A stretch of 25,888 bases of DNA from JANPJV01 sp031425695 (GTDB lineage: Bacteria; Pseudomonadota; Gammaproteobacteria; Xanthomonadales; SZUA-5), in the NCBI GenBank assembly GCA_031425695.1, contig JANPJV010000031.1, forward strand, positions 1 through 25,888, in the 5' to 3' direction. Position 1 is the first letter of the stretch, and every line of letters starts with the position of its first letter. The notes under the pieces are model-generated. The model was given only the letters and a program-made list of their open reading frames with translations. It was not told the origin of the DNA and did no database searches. The position numbers and the translations under genes were made by a program. This document shows positions 7,959 through 15,216 of the stretch, piece after piece.

Positions 7959-8491
7959 GCGTGGCTCCGGCAACGCCTGCGACCCTGATCGAGACCGAGC
8001 GGCTGTATCTGCGGCAGCTCCACGATGCCGATGCACCGTTCATCCACGCACTGCTCAACAGCCCGGCCTTCCTGCTGCATATCGGCGACCGCGGCGCGCG
8101 CGAGCTCGAAGGGGCACGCGCGTACATCCGCAACGGTCCACAGGCGAGCTATGCGCAACATGGCTTCGGGCTGTGGCTGGTCGCCCGCCGAGCGGACGAT
8201 CAAGCGATCGGCATTTGTGGACTGCTCAAGCGCAAGACGCTGGCGGACGTCGATATTGGATTCGCCTACTTGCCGGAATTCTGCGGCCAGGGCTATGGAT
8301 TCGAGGCGGCCCGCGCCACGCTCACGTGGGCACATGGCGCGCGCGGCATCGAGCGCGTCCTGGCGATCGTCTCGCCCGCCAACCTGCCCTCGATTGCGCT
8401 GCTGGGCAAGCTCGGTTTCGAGTTCGAGGGCGCGCAAGTTCTGGAGGCCGGGAAGGACCCGGTCGAGGTGTACGCCATCGCGCTTTCGTAG
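7955..8491 (+). CDS. GNAT N-acetyltransferase, RimJ/RimL type
   Basis: A 178-aa Gcn5-related acetyltransferase that should move an acetyl group from acetyl-CoA to an amine. It matches the RimJ/RimL-like (Acetyltransf_3) pattern: IETERLYLRQLHDADAPFIH at the N-terminus, GICGLLKRKTLADVDIGFAY in the middle, the acetyl-CoA pyrophosphate loop in LPEFCGQGYGFEAA, and the C-terminal ANLPSIALLGKLGFEFEG. The substrate cannot be told from sequence. The ATG at 7955 is preferred over an upstream in-frame start at 7928 because it gives the ATGA overlap with the preceding gene. The stop TAG is part of the GTAGGTC end of a palindromic repeat. Confidence 0.92.
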   Translation: MSVAPATPATLIETERLYLRQLHDADAPFIHALLNSPAFLLHIGDRGARELEGARAYIRNGPQASYAQHGFGLWLVARRADDQAIGICGLLKRKTLADVDIGFAYLPEFCGQGYGFEAARATLTWAHGARGIERVLAIVSPANLPSIALLGKLGFEFEGAQVLEAGKDPVEVYAIALS

Positions 8492-8576
8492 GTCATGTTG
8501 CCCGCGAGAGCGGGCTACTTGACGCATTCTCGGAGGTCGCGTCAAGTAGCCCGCGTTCGCGGCCCACATGACCTAC
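8488..8576. repeat. 89-bp long inverted-repeat element, copy A
   Basis: Outer arms GTAGGTCATGT (8488-8498) and ACATGACCTAC (8566-8576) are exact complements. Inner arms GGGCTACTTGACGC (8512-8525) and GCGTCAAGTAGCCC (8539-8552) are also exact complements around a 13-base loop. Each half holds its own small stem: 8500-8505 with 8510-8515 on the left (6 bp, perfect), and 8549-8554 with 8559-8564 on the right (5 of 6). The same design is found at 13624-13713. It looks like two REP units in opposite orientation. The GNAT stop codon lies in the left end. Confidence 0.92.
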
Positions 8577-8681
8577 CAGCGCATCTCGGCAAATCCGGCA
8601 TCGTCTCGCTCTCGCCGCGCCGGTGGAAGCCGCAGAAGCACCTATCATCTTGCTCGCTCGATCCCTTGCGCAGGTGCCCGT

Positions 8682-9626
8682 ATGCGATCCCGTATTCAGA
8701 CGCTGCTGTTGCTCCTGTCGACCCTGCTGCTCGCGGCCTGCGCGGCCATCATCGGCGAGGCGCCGACGTCGACGCGGACGCCGGAAAGCTCGGTATCCGC
8801 GCAGCAGGTTGCCGACGAATTGCTGGCGGCAGATCGCGCGTTCGCCGAGCAGGCCAAGAGTGACCTGATCGCTGCGCTCGAGGCGATGTTCGCCGACGAC
8901 GTGATGATGCAGACGCCGGATGGTTTCAGCGACAGCCGCGGTGCAGCGATTGGTGCCTTGCAGGCCGATGCCGACAATATCGGCGCGCGGGCCGAGTGGG
9001 CGCCGGTGCGCGGTGGGGTGTCTGCCGATGGGCTGCATGGCTTGAGCTTCGGCTTCATCACGCTGATACGCGCCGACGGCACGCGCGTGCCCGGAAAATA
9101 TCTCGCCTACTGGATCAAGGGAGCCGAGGGCTGGAAGGTCGCCGTGTATCGGCGCACGCGGCGGCCCGATGGAGAGCCCACGCTGCTGACGATGCCGCCG
9201 GCACTGCCGCCCAAAATGCTGCTGCCGACCACCGACCCCGCGATCCTCGAAGCGCACCGGACCAGCCTCGACCAGGCCGAGCGTGCGTTCTCCGACGCAG
9301 CCCAGAAGATCGGACTCGGCAGCGCCTTCGTCCAATTCGGCAGCATCGATGCGATCAATCTCGGTGGCGCTGCCGCAGTCGACTTCGTGGTGGGTTCACC
9401 TGCCATCGGAACGCTGATCGGCGAGGGCCTGCCGGCGACCGGCAGCCCGGTCACCTGGGCGCCAGATCGGGTCATCGTGGCCAGCAGTGGCGATCTCGGG
9501 GTGACCATCGGCGCTCTGGTGCCGAACGCGCCCGCAAAGGACGGCAAGCAGCCCGCGAATATTCCATTCTTCACCATCTGGCGGCGGCCGACGCTGAGCG
9601 AGCCATGGCGCTACCTGGCCGAGTGA
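8682..9626 (+). CDS. Lipoprotein with NTF2-like (SnoaL/DUF4440) domain
   Basis: A 314-aa probable lipoprotein. The start at 8682 gives a signal peptide MRSRIQTLLLLLSTLLLAAC with a lipobox (LLAAC) and lipidated Cys20; AGGTG lies 5 bases before it. Residues about 40-165 look like an NTF2-like fold of the SnoaL/DUF4440 type (ELLAADRAFAEQAKSD, ALEAMFADDVMMQTPDG, GKYLAYWIKGAEGWKVAVYR). The second half starts again with LDQAERAFSDAAQKIGLGSAFVQFG and ends IPFFTIWRRPTLSEPWRYLAE, suggesting a second, diverged copy of the same fold. Family members bind small molecules or scaffold other proteins; no catalytic role can be assigned. An in-frame ATG at 8568 lies inside the preceding repeat and was rejected. 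Not obviously in an operon. Confidence 0.85.
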   Translation: MRSRIQTLLLLLSTLLLAACAAIIGEAPTSTRTPESSVSAQQVADELLAADRAFAEQAKSDLIAALEAMFADDVMMQTPDGFSDSRGAAIGALQADADNIGARAEWAPVRGGVSADGLHGLSFGFITLIRADGTRVPGKYLAYWIKGAEGWKVAVYRRTRRPDGEPTLLTMPPALPPKMLLPTTDPAILEAHRTSLDQAERAFSDAAQKIGLGSAFVQFGSIDAINLGGAAAVDFVVGSPAIGTLIGEGLPATGSPVTWAPDRVIVASSGDLGVTIGALVPNAPAKDGKQPANIPFFTIWRRPTLSEPWRYLAE

Positions 9627-9638
9627 ATCGCGACTCCT

Positions 9639-9669
9639 CCCGGGTGCGCCTTCGGCTTACCCGGGCTAC
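9639..9669 (-). repeat. GTAG-headed hairpin between lipoprotein and OsmC genes
   Basis: CCCGGGT (9639-9645) pairs with ACCCGGG (9659-9665), and the inner bases GCGCC/GGC add further partial pairing. On the minus strand the hairpin is preceded directly by GTAG (9669-9666), the REP-like layout. It lies 12 bases after the lipoprotein stop codon and could also serve as a transcript end for that gene. No T-run. Confidence 0.65.
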
Positions 9670-9704
9670 CAAAGCCCAGGAATGCGTTTTATGACGGATC
9701 GGCC

Positions 9705-10172
9705 ATGAGCGACTACCGCGCCGAGCTTCTCTGGACCCGCGGCGACCAGGATTTCCTCGACCAGCGCTACAGTCGTCGGCATCGGCTGAGATTCGATGGC
9801 GGCGCGGAGATCAGTGCCTCCTCGTCGCCGCTTTCCGTGCCGCTGCCGATGTCGGACGCGAGCGCCATCGATCCGGAGGAAATGCTGGTCGCGGCGGTAT
9901 CGAGCTGCCACATGCTGTGGTTCCTGCACCTCGCCGCCAAACGCCACTGGCGGGTCGACGAGTACCGCGACCAGGCGGTCGGCAGCATGGGCCGCAACGG
10001 GCAAGGCAAGCCCTATATCGCGCGCATCGTACTGCGCCCGCAGGTGGTGTTCTGCAACACGCGCAGACAACCGACCGCGGCCGAGATCGATCTCCTGCAC
10101 GAGCTCGCGCACGCCGAGTGCTACATCGCGAACTCGGTGCGGGCCGAGGTGGTGTGCGAGGCGGTGCGTTGA
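9705..10172 (+). CDS. OsmC/Ohr-family peroxiredoxin
   Basis: A 155-aa OsmC-family protein; members reduce organic hydroperoxides in the cytosol with two active-site cysteines. Here these are Cys68 (in LVAAVSSCHMLWFLH) and Cys139 (in LAHAECYIANSV), with the family Glu in DPEEM just before the first. The length suits the small OsmC/Ohr class. It is not a clear Ohr and is closer to general OsmC-like proteins, so the peroxide substrate is open. The ATG at 9705 follows a weak ribosome site. It stands alone, between a GTAG hairpin upstream and a dispersed repeat downstream. Confidence 0.9.
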   Translation: MSDYRAELLWTRGDQDFLDQRYSRRHRLRFDGGAEISASSSPLSVPLPMSDASAIDPEEMLVAAVSSCHMLWFLHLAAKRHWRVDEYRDQAVGSMGRNGQGKPYIARIVLRPQVVFCNTRRQPTAAEIDLLHELAHAECYIANSVRAEVVCEAVR

Positions 10173-10189
10173 TTTGGAGGATCGAACTT

Positions 10190-10348
10190 CCAGCCTGAGG
10201 TAGCGCGGTTCTGAGCGCGCGTGAATCGGAATCTCGCGTGCAGGTGATCGCGCCAGCGGCCGCGTTTCGCTACGTAGCGAAAGCCGGGCGCCTCGCGCTT
10301 GACCCAGCTCGCAAAGATCGACCGGCGGGCGCGTAGGACCCGGCCTAC
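10190..10348. repeat. Dispersed intergenic element, copy 2
   Basis: Second copy (159 bp) of the element at 1364-1550, filling the gap between the convergent OsmC and glycerol kinase genes. The left end (CCAGCCTGAGGTAGCGCGG), middle (GATCGCGCCAGCGGCCGCG) and right end (GGCGCGTAGGACCCGGCC, then TAC) match. Its centre is a perfect 18-bp palindrome TTTCGCTACGTAGCGAAA (10265-10282) where copy 1 has a different inverted repeat. The right end supplies the TAG stop of glpK on the minus strand. Confidence 0.85.
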
Positions 10349-11829
10349 GTTTGAAGCCGTGCCTGCGCCAGTGCGTGTCGCCAACCTGCGAGCAATTCCT
10401 CGCGTTTTGCCATCTCCCGCGGTTCAAACCGCTGCTGCAGGCGCCACAGGCCGCCGATCTCTTCCAGCGAAGCCCACACGCCGCTGCCGAGCCCCGCCAG
10501 CAAGGCGGCGCCGAAGGCGGTGCTCTCGGTCTGTTCCGGACGGCTCACGGCAATGCCGAGCAGGTCGGCCTGGAACTGGCAAAGGAATGCGTTGCTGCTC
10601 ATTCCGCCGTCGATGCGCAACTCACGCAGTGGCACGCCGGTGTCGGCCTGCATGCATTCGATCAGGTCGAGATTCTGGAAGGCGACCGCTTCGAGGGCGG
10701 CCCGGGCAAGGTGAGCGCGCGTGCTGCCGCGCGTGAGCCCAGTGATCAGCCCGCGCGCATGGCTGTCCCAGTGCGGGGCACCGAGGCCGACGAAGGCCGG
10801 CACGATATAGACGCCGCCGCTGTCCGCGACCGCCGCCGCGAGCGCTTCGGTTTCTTCCGCGGAGCCCACCAGGCGGAGCTCGTCGCGCAACCATTGAACC
10901 AGCGCCCCGGCGACGAAGACCGAACCTTCGAGCGCAAAGGTGGTCGCGCCAGCGATGCGCCAGGCGACCGTGCTCAGCAGTCCATGTACGGAGCGCACGC
11001 GTTCCGCCCCGCTGTTGAGCAGCAGGAAGCAGCCGGTGCCGTAGGTATTCTTGGCCATCCCGGGCGCGAAACAGCACTGGCCGAACAGCGCGGCCTGCTG
11101 GTCACCGGCAATGCCAGCGATGGGAATGCGCGCGCCGAGCACGCTGGCGTCGGTGTGTGCGAGCACGCCGCTGGAGTCGCAAACCGTCGGCAGCGTCGCG
11201 CGCGGGATGCCGAAGACGTCGAGCAGCCAGGGATCCCAATCGCCGGTCGCGAGGTTGTAGAGCAAGGTGCGGGAGGCATTGCTGGCATCGGTCAGGTGCG
11301 ACTTGCCGGCGGAGAGCTGCCAGACGACCCAGCTGTCAACGGTACCGAAGCAAAGCTCGCCGGCATCGGCGAGGCGCCGGACCTCGGGACGGTGGTCGAG
11401 CATCCAGCGCATTTTCGTCGCTGAAAAATACGCATCCAGGAGGAGGCCGGTTCGCTCGCGGATCTCGGGCTCGAGGCCATCCGCGCGCAGGCGCTCGCAG
11501 GCGTCCGCGGTGCGCCGGCATTGCCAGACGATCGCCCGGCCGATTGGTTCGCCCGTGATCCGATTCCACGCGAGCACGGTCTCGCGCTGGTTGGTCAGCC
11601 CCAGCGCATGCACCTCGGAGGCCGCTATTCCCGCTGCCGCGAGCACCGCGCGCGCGCACGCGAGCTGGGTCTGCCAGAGCGTGTTGGCATCAACCTCCAC
11701 CCAGCCTGGTTGCGGATAGCTGCAGTCGAAACTGACGCCGTGGCTGCCGACCAGGTTGGCATCCTGGTCGAACAGCATGGCGCGCGAGCTCGACGTGCCC
11801 TGGTCAAACGCCAGTAAAAGCTTGCGCAT
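10345..11829 (-). CDS. glpK: Glycerol kinase
   Basis: Phosphorylates glycerol to sn-glycerol 3-phosphate with ATP in the cytosol, the committed step of glycerol use. The 494-aa product is a full-length FGGY kinase: LLAFDQGTSSSRAMLFDQ (N-terminal phosphate loop), LGLTNQRETVLAW, GRAIVWQCRRTADAC, LCFGTVDSWVVWQL, GIAGDQQAALFGQ with the catalytic-base Asp, KNTYGTGCFLLLN, VGLGAPHWDSHARG, and LRIDGGMSSNAFLCQFQADL. The ATG at 11829 has a strong GGAGG five bases upstream; a start at 11865 adds 12 unrelated residues. No glycerol facilitator, glycerol-3-phosphate dehydrogenase or glpR is adjacent. The last codon and TAG stop fall in the end of the dispersed repeat. Confidence 0.96.
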   Translation of the reverse strand: MRKLLLAFDQGTSSSRAMLFDQDANLVGSHGVSFDCSYPQPGWVEVDANTLWQTQLACARAVLAAAGIAASEVHALGLTNQRETVLAWNRITGEPIGRAIVWQCRRTADACERLRADGLEPEIRERTGLLLDAYFSATKMRWMLDHRPEVRRLADAGELCFGTVDSWVVWQLSAGKSHLTDASNASRTLLYNLATGDWDPWLLDVFGIPRATLPTVCDSSGVLAHTDASVLGARIPIAGIAGDQQAALFGQCCFAPGMAKNTYGTGCFLLLNSGAERVRSVHGLLSTVAWRIAGATTFALEGSVFVAGALVQWLRDELRLVGSAEETEALAAAVADSGGVYIVPAFVGLGAPHWDSHARGLITGLTRGSTRAHLARAALEAVAFQNLDLIECMQADTGVPLRELRIDGGMSSNAFLCQFQADLLGIAVSRPEQTESTAFGAALLAGLGSGVWASLEEIGGLWRLQQRFEPREMAKREELLAGWRHALAQARLQT

Positions 11830-11914
11830 GGTCCTCCACCGGCCGATGAACGCTGCCTGCGACAAGGGATGCCGCCATTCTCGATGCCGCAGACAACGAA
11901 AATGAAGCGCTGGG

Positions 11915-11927
11915 AAAATGCCATTTT
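11915..11927. promoter_or_regulatory. Palindrome upstream of glpK
   Basis: AAAATGCCATTTT is a palindrome around one central base, about 90 bases before the glpK start, in the only AT-rich patch of the 162-bp gap between glpK and the membrane-protein gene. It could be an operator or lie in the promoter. It is not the known GlpR operator pattern as far as I can judge. The remainder of the gap shows nothing else recognisable. Confidence 0.3.
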
Positions 11928-11991
11928 TCTTGAGCGCGCCAGAGAAGTCCAGGATGGACTTGCTCGGACCCGGGGCGGACCACAGGCGCGA

Positions 11992-12792
11992 TCAGGCTGG
12001 CAGCAGGCGCCGAGCGAGTACATGGACGACCACCGCCGCCAGCAGCGCCAGCGTGAAGGCTTGCGTGATCCCCAGCAACGGCAGCGCCAGCGCGAGCACC
12101 GCGCAGAAACAGGCGAAGGCGAAATAGCCACTCACCATCCCGCGTAACAGCCGCACCGCATAGCCTGCGCCAGACTGCTGGTGCGAGAACGCGACCAGCA
12201 CCGTGCTCATGATCGGGAACATGGCGAGCAGTCCGCTCCAGCGCGGGCCGAGCCGCGCAGCTCCGAAGGTGACCAGCAGCACCAGCGCGACCGCAGCGCC
12301 GAGGCGCAGCAGCAGGTGGTCCTTGGCCGGTTCGCGGCTCGCGATCCAGCGCGGCACCGCAGGGAAGGCGAAGGGCACCAGCACCAGCGCACCGAGCACG
12401 GTCGCGAAGGCCGTTCCGAGCGGCATCTCGACACGGCGCAGGCCGATGATCGCCAGCACATAGCAACAGAGCGCAATCATCAGGCTGTCGGCCCAGCCGC
12501 GCTTCTGCGCGACCCACGCATAGGCCACGCTGAAGACCAGGATGGCAAGCACCGCCAGCAAGGTCCAGTGCGCAGCGTTTGCGGCGAATTCGCTGCCGTG
12601 TTCCAGCGCCAGGATCAGCAGGATCGGACCGGCAATGATCGGAAACGCCGACAGCCACCCCGCAATGCCTGGCCCCCAACGGCGCCCGGCAAGGGTCACG
12701 CCATAGATCAGCGCCGGCACCAGCAGGAGTTTGAGCAACAGCAGAGTGACGGCCAAGAACACGACTCTGAGTAACGGCGGGGGCGCGATCAT
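11992..12792 (-). CDS. Integral membrane protein with internal duplication
   Basis: A 266-aa protein that is hydrophobic nearly throughout, with about eight predicted membrane helices. The two halves are related: GPGIAGWLSAFPII (40-53) in the first corresponds to GPRWSGLLAMFPIM (182-195) in the second, each followed by a helix and then a polar turn (EHGSEF / HQQSGA). This is the pattern of a transporter-like protein built from a duplicated four-helix unit. I do not recognise the family with certainty. The start at 12792 leads into a hydrophobic segment with no cleavable signal. It precedes glpK on the same strand, 162 bp apart; a shared transcript is possible but not shown. Confidence 0.85.
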   Translation of the reverse strand: MIAPPPLLRVVFLAVTLLLLKLLLVPALIYGVTLAGRRWGPGIAGWLSAFPIIAGPILLILALEHGSEFAANAAHWTLLAVLAILVFSVAYAWVAQKRGWADSLMIALCCYVLAIIGLRRVEMPLGTAFATVLGALVLVPFAFPAVPRWIASREPAKDHLLLRLGAAVALVLLVTFGAARLGPRWSGLLAMFPIMSTVLVAFSHQQSGAGYAVRLLRGMVSGYFAFACFCAVLALALPLLGITQAFTLALLAAVVVHVLARRLLPA

Positions 12793-12832
12793 CGCCGAAT
12801 TTGGCCGCGGGCGGATCTTGCATTTGCGGGTG

Positions 12833-12959
12833 GTGGGTCTGCGCTATGCGCGGACGCTTTTGCTCTCCACCAGCCACGAGCGTCTGCGCGCAGCGCAGGC
12901 CCACCGAAAGCCGAAGCGTCCTGGCACCGTCGTCTCACCCACGCTTAACGCAGACCCAC
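12833..12959. repeat. Nested inverted repeats of a 25-base arm
   Basis: The arm 12833-12857 (starting GTGGGTCTGCGCTATG) pairs with 12880-12904 at 21 of 25 positions, and its first 11 bases pair exactly with 12949-12959. A direct repeat, CCACC then AGCCGAAGCGT, follows both complementary arms (around 12901-12919 and 12956-12975). The block fills most of the 271-bp gap between the divergent membrane-protein and DUF2058 genes. A family different from the GTAG elements. Confidence 0.75.
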
Positions 12960-13029
12960 CAGGAGCCGAAGCGTGAACGCGCAGCGCGTACGCGGCACCA
13001 GCCAAAGCAACGGAACCCTGCTCTCGCTC

Positions 13030-13035
13030 TACAAT
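13030..13035 (+). promoter_or_regulatory. Candidate -10 box of the DUF2058 gene
   Basis: TACAAT lies 28 bases before the ATG at 13064, in a good position for a -10 element. No convincing -35 hexamer is found 16-18 bases upstream. Confidence 0.3.
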
Positions 13036-13063
13036 GAAGCTATCCACCACCTGATCGCCTGAT

Positions 13064-13606
13064 ATGCGCAATCCCCTGCAGGAACAATTGCTCAAGGCCG
13101 GCCTCGCGAAGAAGAGCCAGGTCGACGCGGCTGCTCGCGAGCTCGAGCGCCAGCGCGACGGCAAGAAAAAGCCATCCGCCGAGCAGGTCAGCGCGCAACA
13201 GCTGCTGGCCGAACGCGCCGAGCGTGACCGCGCGCTTGCCGCCGAGCGCAACGCCCAGGCGCGCGCGAAGGAGCTACAGGCACAAGTGCGCCAGATCGTG
13301 GAAAACCACAAGGTCCGCGGTGACGGTGAACACGCATACCGCTTCGTCGACGGCGACAAGATCCGCGACATGCTGGTCAGCGAAGCGCAGCGGCGCCAGC
13401 TGGCCAGGGGCACGCTGGCAATCGTGCAGCACGATCAAGGCTACGCGCTGATCCCGCGCGCGGCGGCCGACAGTATCCACGAGCGCGGCGCCCGGCTGGT
13501 GGTGGATCATGCTCGCGCCGCTGCTGCCGCGCCGTCACCAGCTGGCGCCGATGACGATGCCGAGTACTACAAGAAGTTCGTCGTGCCGGATGATCTGATC
13601 TGGTAG
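13064..13606 (+). CDS. DUF2058 family protein (YaiL-like)
   Basis: A 180-aa cytosolic protein of the DUF2058 family, sometimes annotated as a nucleoprotein/polynucleotide-associated enzyme; its biochemical role is not known to me. Typical features: N-terminal NPLQEQLLKAGLAKKSQVDAA, a charged coiled-coil stretch rich in Ala, Arg and Glu (about residues 30-85), the conserved core VRGDGEHAYRFVDGDKI and LARGTLAIVQHDQGYALIP, and the acidic C-terminus DAEYYKKFVVPDDLIW. Length is normal. The ATG at 13064 gives the family N-terminus. It stands alone and ends in GGTAG shortly before an inverted-repeat element. Confidence 0.9.
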   Translation: MRNPLQEQLLKAGLAKKSQVDAAARELERQRDGKKKPSAEQVSAQQLLAERAERDRALAAERNAQARAKELQAQVRQIVENHKVRGDGEHAYRFVDGDKIRDMLVSEAQRRQLARGTLAIVQHDQGYALIPRAAADSIHERGARLVVDHARAAAAAPSPAGADDDAEYYKKFVVPDDLIW

Positions 13607-13623
13607 CGGGGCGTTGCATTTTC

Positions 13624-13713
13624 GTAGGTCATGTTGATCGCGCAGCGATCTACTTGACGGCCTTTTCGGAATACCGTCGTCAAGTAGACCGCTGCACGGT
13701 CAACATGACCTAC
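13624..13713. repeat. 90-bp long inverted-repeat element, copy B
   Basis: Second copy of the element at 8488-8576. Outer arms GTAGGTCATGTTGA (13624-13637) and TCAACATGACCTAC (13700-13713) are exact complements; the motif TACTTGACG and its complement CGTCAAGTA flank the central loop. The left inner stem is GATCGC/GCGATC (13636-13641 with 13645-13650); the right is GACCG/CGGTC (13687-13691 with 13697-13701). These differ from the stems of copy A but remain paired. It lies between the convergent ends of the DUF2058 and APC permease genes, and its right end supplies the APC stop codon. Confidence 0.92.
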
Positions 13714-15086
13714 GTTCGCTTTTCGCCCGTGGCCAGCCGCCGCGCCAGCCAGTAAGCCGGCCAGCTCAAGCCCAGGACCAGCAGTGCAACCAGGCTGTTG
13801 TCGCGATCGCCGAGGATTGCCGCGACCAGGAAGGCCACCGAGCCGAGCAGCGCCAGGCCGGGAATCCAGGGATAGAGCGGCACGCGAAATGGCCGCGGCG
13901 CATCCGGCGCCCGCCGCCGCATCACGAACAGCGCCGTGAACACCAGCACATAGTTGGCAACGAAGAAGAAGGCCATCAGCGCCAGGATCTTGTTGAAACT
14001 GTTGCTCGCGATGAGGACGATCGCCAGCGCGGTCCCGGCGAACAGCGCGGCAACCGGCGTGCCGCCCGGGTTGACCTGGCGGAAGAGTGCCGGGAACAAG
14101 CCGTCGCCGGCCATCGCATGCGGCACCCGCGAGGCCATCAACTGCAGCGCGCTGACCGATGCGATCAGCGAGATCACCATCAACACGCGCAGCACGCTGT
14201 CACCCTGCGGGCCGAACATGCGCCCGGCCGCGGTCGCGGCGACGAACGGATCGCCAGCCATTTCGGTGATCGGCACGACCATCAGGAACGCCAGGTTGAG
14301 CAGGAAATAAATCGCGAGCACCAGCAGCAGGCCGCCGATCATCGAGCGCGGAATCGCGCGTGCGGGATCGCGCACCTCCTCGCCGAAATAGACCGGAGCA
14401 GTCCAGCCGTCATAGGTGAAGATGGCCGACTGCAGCGCAATGACCAGCGCCGCCGCCAGCGCGATTCCACTCGGCAGCACGGTGGCCGGCGCAGCGACCT
14501 CGGCAACCGCCGGTGGCGCGCCGGCCGCGAACACCACCAGCGCCAGTCCAATCAGCGCGAATGCCTTGATGAGGCTGGTAAATTGCTGCACGCCGCCACC
14601 GAGGCGGATACCGCGCCACTGCAGCAGCGCGAAGGCGAGCACGACCGCCGATGCGGTCACGGTTTCGCCGCCGGACAGCGCCGGAACCAGCGGCCCCACG
14701 TATTCACCCAGCACCATCGCCACGGCTGCCGTGCTGCAGCAGGTGGAGATCCAGTCGGCCCAGCCGGACACGAATCCCCAATAAGGCCCGAGCGCGCGGT
14801 GCACCAGCGGATAGAGCCCACCCGAGCGCGGATTCATTGCCCCGAGCTCCGCCACCGTCAGCGCCCCGAGCAACGCATAGACGCCACCGATCAACCACAC
14901 CAGCAGGTACAACGGCACCGAAGGCACCTGCGCCGCGACTTCGCCAGGCGTCCGCAAGATGCCCATGCCAATCGTGTTGCCGACGAGAATCGCCAAGCCA
15001 AAGGTCACGCCGAGGACGCGCAACAGGCCGGAAGGGCGGGCTGGCAAGTTATTTCCAGGATCACGGGAGGGCGCCGGGTCGCTCAT
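13710..15086 (-). CDS. APC-family amino acid permease
   Basis: A 458-aa inner-membrane transporter of the amino acid-polyamine-organocation superfamily with about 12 helices. The first helix holds the unwound substrate-binding motif VGNTIGMGILRTPGEVA; later landmarks are LTVAELGAMNPRSGGLYPLVHRALG, FTYDGWTAPVYFGEEVRDP and RVPHAMAGDGLFP. It resembles LAT-like/AdiC-YjeH-type bacterial permeases; the substrate is not determined. The ATG at 15086 has GAGGAG eight bases upstream and is preferred to an in-frame GTG at 15095. Single gene; its TAG stop is part of the long inverted-repeat element. The 130-bp gap upstream of it (15087-15216) holds presumably its promoter; nothing distinct was recognised. 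Confidence 0.93.
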   Translation of the reverse strand: MSDPAPSRDPGNNLPARPSGLLRVLGVTFGLAILVGNTIGMGILRTPGEVAAQVPSVPLYLLVWLIGGVYALLGALTVAELGAMNPRSGGLYPLVHRALGPYWGFVSGWADWISTCCSTAAVAMVLGEYVGPLVPALSGGETVTASAVVLAFALLQWRGIRLGGGVQQFTSLIKAFALIGLALVVFAAGAPPAVAEVAAPATVLPSGIALAAALVIALQSAIFTYDGWTAPVYFGEEVRDPARAIPRSMIGGLLLVLAIYFLLNLAFLMVVPITEMAGDPFVAATAAGRMFGPQGDSVLRVLMVISLIASVSALQLMASRVPHAMAGDGLFPALFRQVNPGGTPVAALFAGTALAIVLIASNSFNKILALMAFFFVANYVLVFTALFVMRRRAPDAPRPFRVPLYPWIPGLALLGSVAFLVAAILGDRDNSLVALLVLGLSWPAYWLARRLATGEKRT

Positions 15087-15216
15087 GCGTTCCACTCCTC
15101 GAAACCAGCGGTAAAGCTAGCCTAGATTGGTGCGCTCCTGGGGAGGGCAGCGCCCGCGCCGCCGCATGTTCTACAGCACCTGCAGCGCGGCGCAGCAGCG
15201 CCACCTTCCCATTGCG

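Noticed and set aside
8568..8681. Upstream ATG for the lipoprotein gene
   Set aside because: It falls within the inverted-repeat element and would hide the lipoprotein signal sequence that begins at 8682.
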